From Loripinus fragilis (lineage: Eukaryota; Mollusca; Bivalvia; Lucinida; Lucinidae), in assembly GCA_964019695.1 (NCBI GenBank), contig OZ026518.1:76253912-76317911 (forward strand): DNA of 64,000 nt. The letters run 5' to 3'. Each line of letters opens with the position of its first letter. Position 1 is the first letter of the stretch. Both the position numbers and the translations under genes were made by a program. The notes below the pieces were generated by a model, which ran no database searches, had not been told where the DNA came from, and saw nothing but the letters and a program-made list of their open reading frames with translations. This document shows positions 39,001-48,000 of this stretch, in pieces.

Positions 39001-42000
39001 CATCACCCTTGCCCTTGTAAAGGCTGACAATGAAACTTTCCTCCCAGTCAGTTGGGACCTTGCCGTCACAGATAATTGCAGTAGCAAGATCTCGGATCAT
39101 GGTGGCCCCTGTATCACCTGCTGCCTTGATCATCTCCACCACTATGCCTGATGGACCTGCAGCTTTGCCCGACTTCATCTTTGAGATGGCCTTCTTCACC
39201 ATGTCAATAGTGATTGGGATAGGCGGGCCTTCTAACGGAGGTTCATTGTACAGGTGATCAGGGTCCCAATCAAATTCAACGTTGAGAAGCCTTACATAAT
39301 GTTCAGCCCATGCATTCTGCTTTGCCTCCTCGCTCATTGACATTTCCCCAGTGTCATTCTTCACTGGCTTGTCGCCTACAACATCAACATTCTCTTTCCT
39401 CATCTGGTTGGCGAGGCGGAAGATATCAGACGACTTGTGGTCAATGCCCTCATAGACCACCTTGTCTGCTTTGTGGCGTGCATGGTGCACCACACGTCTG
39501 GAGATGCGCTTGGCAGTGTTATATGATGCTGGTGTGCATTTGCCAGCCTTCCATGCTTTGAAAGCTTGGCGCTTGGCTGTGATGGCATCATCTACTTCCT
39601 TATTCCACCACCAAGTTTCACGTCCCCATCGGTGGGGCTTTGTCTGTCTGTCTATTGAGCAGGGGTGTAGAAATAGCAAACTTTGGCTCTTGCCTAGGAA
39701 CAAGTAAATGTACTTGTCTAAAGAAAATTTTACTTGTCCCAAAGAATAGATAATGCACAAAAATCTTAGGTTATACCTCACTGTGCTGAAGCCATATATA
39801 AACTTTTGAAAAGGATATGAAACCAGGTATATAATCTTGAAATCATTGTAAATCAAGATTTGCTGACCAAAATTTGCTGGCTAGCTGATCAAGATTCACA
39901 GCATTTTACACACACAGGCCAGTCCAGATAATATACTGAAATAGACTATACACGGGACTGGTCCCTGTGGTTTTCCATACAATATGCAAGTTCATTATAA
40001 TCAATTGAACTTTAGAACTAGATTGCTTTAAAATGAGACTATAGTATAACAATTTATTCACCATATTGATTTTTAAAGTACAAACCTGTTGGAACTATTT
40101 GAATGTACTTTCTATAACTGAACAGAATTAGTAGCTTTCTTTATACTTGTACACAGAACTTTGTACTTGCACTGAAAGAAATAGGACCTGCTGGTAGGGC
40201 AAGTAGGGCATGGTATTTCCACACCCCTGCTTTTGGGGGCAATAACATTGACTCATTCTTGGGAAAAGTTCTGATTATAACATACCAGGCTGATGTAATA
40301 AACATATTGTAGGGAATATGATCTGTACATCACTGCATAAATTACAGGGTTGACTGGTTTTAGATGTTGTATTCTAAGGGACAATAAGCCAAGTAACTGA
40401 TAAGGCAATTCATATGGTTAATAAAATGCTCATAGGTCAAGATAAACAAAGAATATGAGCAATAAAATGTAAATGAGCCGTCTTGTGCTTTCCAACAATG
40501 TGGCATTTTGACAAGTGTATACTCAAGACGAGCCTGTGCAGCCTCCTTTTAAGCTGATGTTCAGTCAGAAGCTTAACAGTCATAGAATATTCAAGCCACT
40601 AGCAAAGGCTCTGATCAGTCTGCTCGTATGCCCAGGCTGGTCTGAGCCTTTGCTGGCCGCACATACCACATTGTTGGAAATCACATGCCATAGGGAGACC
40701 GAGGGGCCGCGGGTTCGAGCCTCACCGGCGTCACTGCATTGTGGTCCTTGAGCAAGACACATCTATCCTAGCTTAGTACTGGTTCAACCCAGGAAGACCC
40801 GTTCCTGTTTAACTGAAAGATTGTTGATGGGATGTAAAGAATCAAATCAAACAAAAAGCATGCCATGGCTCAAATATCTTCTTATCCATCAAATTTAGCT
40901 CATTACAGGATATATTTAGGTTTAGCATGGTAAATGTTACTAGGACAACTTTAAGTGTATGCTGATTGAGGTGAATATGGTATGTTCTGAAGACACTGTA
41001 GCCTTGTATTGACTCCTTAACTTTTTGTAGACTGGAAACTACTAAAAGGGGACTTTGCAAACAGTGAAGACCCAAAGGGTACCATGGCAAACAGTGAAGA
41101 CCCAGATGAAATGCTGCACTATGAAATGCTGCACAGTACAGCATTTCATCAAGATCTGCACTGTTTGCTATCAAAGACAAAATTGATCTTCAGAGAAAGA
41201 AAAACAATAATATTTGGAAATTAGAACCTGTGTTCCCTCAATATATAGAATGGACCATCCTGGCTTTATTGTATGTAGCTTTATGGAAAGTTCCATTGGT
41301 CCGAAATAGGTTAATATTGTGTGAATTTTATTTACTGCAGGCCTCCGCGTACCAGAAAATTATTTTTCTTATTTCTCAACCAAAACATATGTTGTGGGTA
41401 CTCAAAAGAACCGTCTCAATGAGACGGTTCTTTTGAGCACCCAAAACATATGTTTAAACTGTTGGGTAAGAAAAAAATCACAATTTTACGCTAAAGAAAC
41501 TTGCTTAACTGACCCTATGTTACAGAGTATTAAAGCCATTTATCAGAAGAGACTATGAGTCAAGGCCAGTTAAAATGCAGCTGCTTGAAGAAATAAAGGC
41601 ATATCCTCATCGTCATGACAACAACTGGACACCCACCCCTCCTCCACCTATAGACTATTGCTATATCAGGCCACAGCACATTGCCTCTGTCAACACACTC
41701 TGTAGAGAATTCTTCTGGCCGGGAATTGATTGTAAGTGAAAGAGTACTTTATAATGAGCTGCGACATGAGATTTCCAACAATGTGGTATGTGCGACCAGA
41801 AAAGCCTCAGATCAGCCTGCGCATATGCGCAGTCTGATCAGAGGCTTTGCTAGTGGCTTGAATATTCTATGAGTGTTAAGCTACTGACTGAACATAATTT
41901 GTAGTTTCTATGCTTAAAATGGGACTGCAGAGGCTCATCTGAGTCTACACGTCAAAATGACACATTGTTGGAAATCACATGTCACGGCTCATATTATTCA

Positions 42001-45000
42001 GCACACGTGAGTTTGCTACTCATCGCATATGCTAGAAGTGAAGGCTCATGTGCATGATTTGATCGACTGTGTGAGTAACTTGTATTCACTTGTTATAAAA
42101 GGCAAATTCTTATAATCTTTACTTGCTTTTAAGAGAATTCTAAGCTACTAACATTAAGCAAGTGTTAAAGATCAACTGAAAAGGTGAAAATAAGTTTTTA
42201 ACCATTTAACCAAATATTTAAGATAATAGCAGTTATTGTGAGAAAGAGATTGCTGAAAACCACATCTAAAAAATTCTATCCATTCAAAAGTTACGACTAT
42301 TTGAATTTCGGACTGGAAATTTTTCACGAAAACAAAAATAGATTCTATCCAACAATGCATCATTCTGTGATGTTATATGAAGTTTGAAATTATCCAATGA
42401 ATTTAAATATTTGCAAATGCAAACAAGTTCTCAAAGTTTAGTATGCTTTTCTGCAAACCAACGAAGATTGATCTGGCATAAATGGTTTTCTGTATGTTAA
42501 ATTTTTAGATGATCAGTTAGATGTTAAGATGTTTTTACCCCATATTTGTCTGTCATTTTTCCACTAAAAGATTTGAACCAGTTTGTGAGATTTTGGTACC
42601 TATCACATCTGTGAACAGTCAAGGCTGAGGTGAGCCTGCGAATCTGGCCAGAGCAATTGCTGCTTTCACACTCAAGAGATGAAGGTTAAGCTGGCCTTTA
42701 GTTAAGAGTGCGTAACAAAAAATACTTTTATTATTTCTCAACCAAAGCATATGTTGTGGGTACTCAAAAGAACCGTCTTGTGAGCACCCAAAACAAATGA
42801 TATGTGGCACGAGATTTCCAACAATGTGGTATGTGTGACCAGCAAAGGCTCAGACCAGCCTGCGCATACAAGCAGTCTGATCAGAGCCTTTGCTAGTCGC
42901 TTGTATGTTCTATGACTGTGAAGCTACTGAGCGAATATCATTTGGAGACTATTAGCTTAAAAGGAGGCTGCACAGGCTTGTCTAAGTCTACACTTGTCAA
43001 ATACCACATTGTTGGAAATCACATGTCATGGCTCATATGTTAAAACTGAAGGATAAGAAAATATTCACAATTTTAGGCTAAACCTTATTTGCCTATTTGG
43101 ACCAATGTGCTTCTACTTACATTATAAACTGATGGGTAAGAAAATATTTACAATTTTACGCTCGAAAATTTTGTTTATCTAAATGTGAAGGCTCTGGCCA
43201 AGCTTTAGTCCTGTTGACCAAATAGATAGATCTGCATGCAAATTTAAAGAGTGACCTTTGCCACAGCAATACTACCATGCAACTACCAGCTTAGCAAAAG
43301 CATAGTTCATGAAAGCAAATTTGGTGGTATAGCTGTCATTTAAATAAAAACAATTTGCTATATAGTGACATATATTTTAATACTGATAGGCTGTTTGAGA
43401 TGTTTTAAAGAGGCATGGCTAATGGACATGATACTTGTTTAGTATATATTTTAAAATAGGTTTCCTTAATTTCAGTAACATATGTTGTTGGTACACATTG
43501 GAATTGCCTCATAGAGGCAATTCCAATGTGCACCTACAGCATATGTCCATTCAATAAATGAGTGTTTTTCACCATAATTCAGGTTTTTCACAAACTTCTC
43601 AGCTACTTTTTATGTTTCAGTGTAATGAGCATGTAGAAATGAACAAGTTTTTCTGTAGTTTGGCGTGCACCTGGGTGACAATAATAGATAGCCAATTTTA
43701 TATTATTGACAGTTTATCTTTAGATGTTTCACTGGAATGAAATGCTAACTTGGTGGTTGCCTGGTTGTAAGTATCAAAATCTCATATGCTGGCCCATTTG
43801 TTGAAATTTTCACCCTATATCTTAGCAAGTGATGCAAGTTTTTACATCCCCTGGATACAGATTATTAGGGAACAAGATGGAACTATTAACCCTTACCATG
43901 GGGATACTTTTATTTACTCAAGGGTGATTAAGTTCAGGATTAATCAGGATTTCATGATTGAGCACTCATGCATTTTGCATATAAGATCAAATTTATTATT
44001 GCTGTAATTTGTTAACAAAACCTATCATGATATTTTAATTGGATGTTTACTATAAGATAAGCATAAACTGTTTGCTTTCTATGGATGTTTTGTTCTTTTA
44101 AACTTTTTATTGGTTATTTCTGAACATTTTTGGCCAAGTTCAGGATTGAGCTGAAAGATTTTCCTGATTGAGAATCTTGGACTGTTACCACCCCTGTTTA
44201 CTACACCCCTCCCCAGTTTTCAGCTCACAACCTGAGTAGTAATAAGTGCTCAAAGTAAGCTATTGGGATCAGTCAACGTCTATTGTCCTACCAGCCAAGA
44301 GTGACAGTTACGTCACGATTTGCTTACAAAGTTATCACGGACTTAGAATCGATAGATCACTTGTGTATTAATCCTATCCATAGGATAGGATTAATACACA
44401 AGTGATCTATCTATTCACGTTAGCTCAAATGAAGTGTAGATGTTAGTGTTTTACTTAGCAATTGTAAACAAAGTATTTCGTAACTGTCACTTTTGGTTGG
44501 CACGACAGTAGCGTCTGTCATCATACATTGCGCGTCATCAAGAATTTGTTTTAAATCACAACTCCTCCTATACCTTGGGTCAGTTTTAACTAAACTTCAC
44601 AGGAATGTTCCCTGAGTGACCATCTACAAATCAAGCCTAAGCAAAGTTGATGTGTCAAATTAATGGCTGCCAGGTGGAGTGGCTTGTTGCGGCTATGGAA
44701 ACTTTAAAAACTTTCTCCTTGGAAACTGCTGATCAGAATTCAAAATAATTTGGCAGAAATGGTCACTGGGCAATCTTCTACAAAACATTCTAAGACCAAT
44801 TTGATCTGTCAAAAAACATGTCCACCAGGGGGACATGGCCTGATGCTCTTGTACCTATACATCTTCTCTTTTGAAACCAATGGTCAGAATTGAAAGCAAT
44901 GTGGTCAATAGATGACCTGCAAAAATAGCTTAAACAAATTTGATCTGTCAAAAACACATGGCTGCCAGGGGGGGGGGGGGGCTGGTTTCTCATATATAAC

Positions 45001-48000
45001 ACTATTAGAAACATTAAACATCTTATCCACTGGAACCATTGGTCAGAATTGAATACAATGTGACAGGGATGTCCATTAGGTGACCTTCTACTAAAAACAG
45101 CTAAAATGAAATTGATCCGTTAAAAACCATGGCCCACAGGGGTTATTGTGGCTAAGGAAGCTTTTTTAAATCTCCTCTAAAGCCATTGATCAGAATTCAA
45201 GACTATTTGGCGAAAAATGTCACCGGGTGACGTTCTACAAAAATAGCTAATTTCCCTAATGAAACTTGAATCACCTCCTGAAACTAATCGTCAAAATTGA
45301 AAACAATTTAGCAGAAATGGTCACCAAGTGACCGTTTGCAAAAATGGCTGAAACAAATTTGATTCGTGGAAAATCATGGCTGCCAAGGGGGGTAGCTGGT
45401 TTCCCTTATATACCTTATAAGAAATTATAAACATTATTTCCTCTGGAACGAATGGTCAGAATTGAAATTAATTTGGCAGGGATGACCCTTATCAAAAATA
45501 GCTAAAATGAACTTGATTTCTCTCAAAAAAAAGTCTGCCAGTGCTTATTTTGTCTAAGGAAGCTTTGGAAATATTCTTTGAAACGACTGATAAAACTTCA
45601 AGATCATTTTTCAGAAATGGTAAATAGGTGACCTTCTACAAAATAGTTTAATAAAAAAATTTAATCTCGAATGTCATACAACATGTCACCGGGGATGTGG
45701 CCAGTTTCAAATAGATCCTCATATGAAGCTTTAGACAAAACTCAGGTGAGTCATCCAGGGCCCTCTTGTTGTCCATTTAATTTGCAGGGTTCCAATAAGT
45801 AGCCTGTATTGACAAGCAGAGTGGAAAACAATGTGGAACCTGATCAGCTGGCTTTACAAGCCAGCTGATCTGGGTTTACATTGTTTTCATTATGGGTGGT
45901 AGGGTGGTGCACTCTCTGCTGCAGCTTTCAGAGAAATGGCTCTATCATATTTGACTAGCATTTGCTTCACCCGGGGACTTTAAGTCTATCTCATTCTTCT
46001 CTCTATCTCTCTGAGAGGAGTCCTGGCATGAGTGAAATATTGTTGACTGGGACTTTAAGCCTTAACTCAATAAATCAACATTGTTTTCCGATGGTTTCGC
46101 ATGGTAAGGATTAACATAATGTTGTTGATTTTCAGTATCAGAATGTCTTCAGTATCCTGACTTTAGCTGTGTTGTCTTGTTTAGGTAAGTAGAATGTGTT
46201 ATAGCAGTTTTGCTACTGTGAGAACTGCAGTGGCTCAGTGGTAGAGCCCACAATTTGAGATCCAGGGGTTCCTTGTGGGAGCCTCACCAGAGACCTTGAG
46301 CAAGACAATTTATCCTCTGCTTTTTACTTATTCAACCAAGGAAATGCCCCAACCTGACTGTAAAATTGTTGACTGGGATGTAAAGCATCAACTCAAAAGA
46401 AAACAGTATCGGCTGTACCTCCAGCTTATGTACCATATACATTACTCTCTAAGTCTTTTCATAATAGTCCGAAAACATTTGTCTCCTGACATATGTTGAA
46501 GGAGACTATCAAAATGGGTGCGTCTATCCGGATAGACACCTGGTACATTATTGTGTTTTGCAATCTGTAGAGCTGTTTTAGTGGGCCAGAGGTTATAGAA
46601 TTTTTTTCTTGCTGAACTCAACACGGCCTCCAATCTCTGCCTCCTTCTCCAAAAAGAGCAGAACGTAAAGGGAGGCGAAGGCCCTTCCAGGAAGCAGGCA
46701 GTGGGCATAAACAATGGAACACGGTAAGTTGTGTTGACACATTTTCAATCATAAGTAAATTTTCAGCGCAAAACTCGAAAATCTAAGACTGCTATGCTTC
46801 GGGCAATTGTTTAAGCTATCCGTAGAGCATGCTATTTGCACATTTGAACTTAGTTTGTAAGCGTGAGAGCTTTTCTCCCGTTGCACAGTTGTCCAAGAAA
46901 CGGTGGTTCCCGCATGGTTTTGCCTTCTAACCAAACGTATAGTAGCGTTTGGACCCTTATTCATACTACCGAGGCCCCTCCACACCCATGTTGTCCCAAA
47001 TGCAATTTTTCGAGATATTTCAATGATAATTGAGTGATTTAGAGCCAAATTTCTTTAGGAACAGGAGGCGAAGGGCAGGAGAAGGAGGCTGGGAGAGGAG
47101 GAGCAGGCGGCGATGATATCAAAATTTGCATTGAGTTTGCTTATTTTTAATAATATACTTATCCAATCTATATCAAACTTGCATGTACATGTATGAATAT
47201 TTCAAACCATTTAAATAAATCGAAATTACTTCGCTTTAAATGCCACCACCAACGTAATGTGTGGTTCACTTTTTTTCTCATTGGAATCATGTAATGCTCA
47301 CAGATTAGTGATACTTGTGTATTTCTCCCTAAGTTCTTGGGAACAGGATTATCAAAAATCTCAGACTGGGTCGAACCTCTGTTTTATACCCACCCCCTCT
47401 CAAGCTTTGATTAAGAGCAACAATTACTGATGGTGCGAAAGACTTAGACGCAGAAAAAAGAGGAATTCAAACCAAACCTAACCATCATATAACTGATATA
47501 ACAACTCGTGTATAAGAGCAGTCTCAAAAGATGTTAACTTAATTATTGCAAATCTGATAATGTCCGTACACGCATTATAAAGGAAACAAAAGCGTTTCGC
47601 TTATTCTCCCATTGTGTTGTTTGTTTAACCCAGAACGTCATGAGCTTGCTAGAGGTATATACAAAATGTATATTATAAGAGAGGTATATATAGCAATGTT
47701 TGTGATCAGAATAGTTCAGTTAACAATAGCGTTTAATCATTCGTATCATACATGCAAGTTTGATATAGATTGGATAAATATATTATTAAAAATAAGCAAA
47801 ATCAATGCAAATTTTGATATCATCGCCGCCTGCTCCTCCTCTCCCAGCCCCCTTCTCCTGCCCTTCGCCTCCTGCTCCTAAAGAAATTTGGCTCTAAATC
47901 ACTCAATTATCATTGAAATATCTCGAAAAATTGCATTTTGGACAACATGGGTGTGGAGGGGCCTCGGTAGTATGAATAAGGGTCCAAACGCTACTATACG

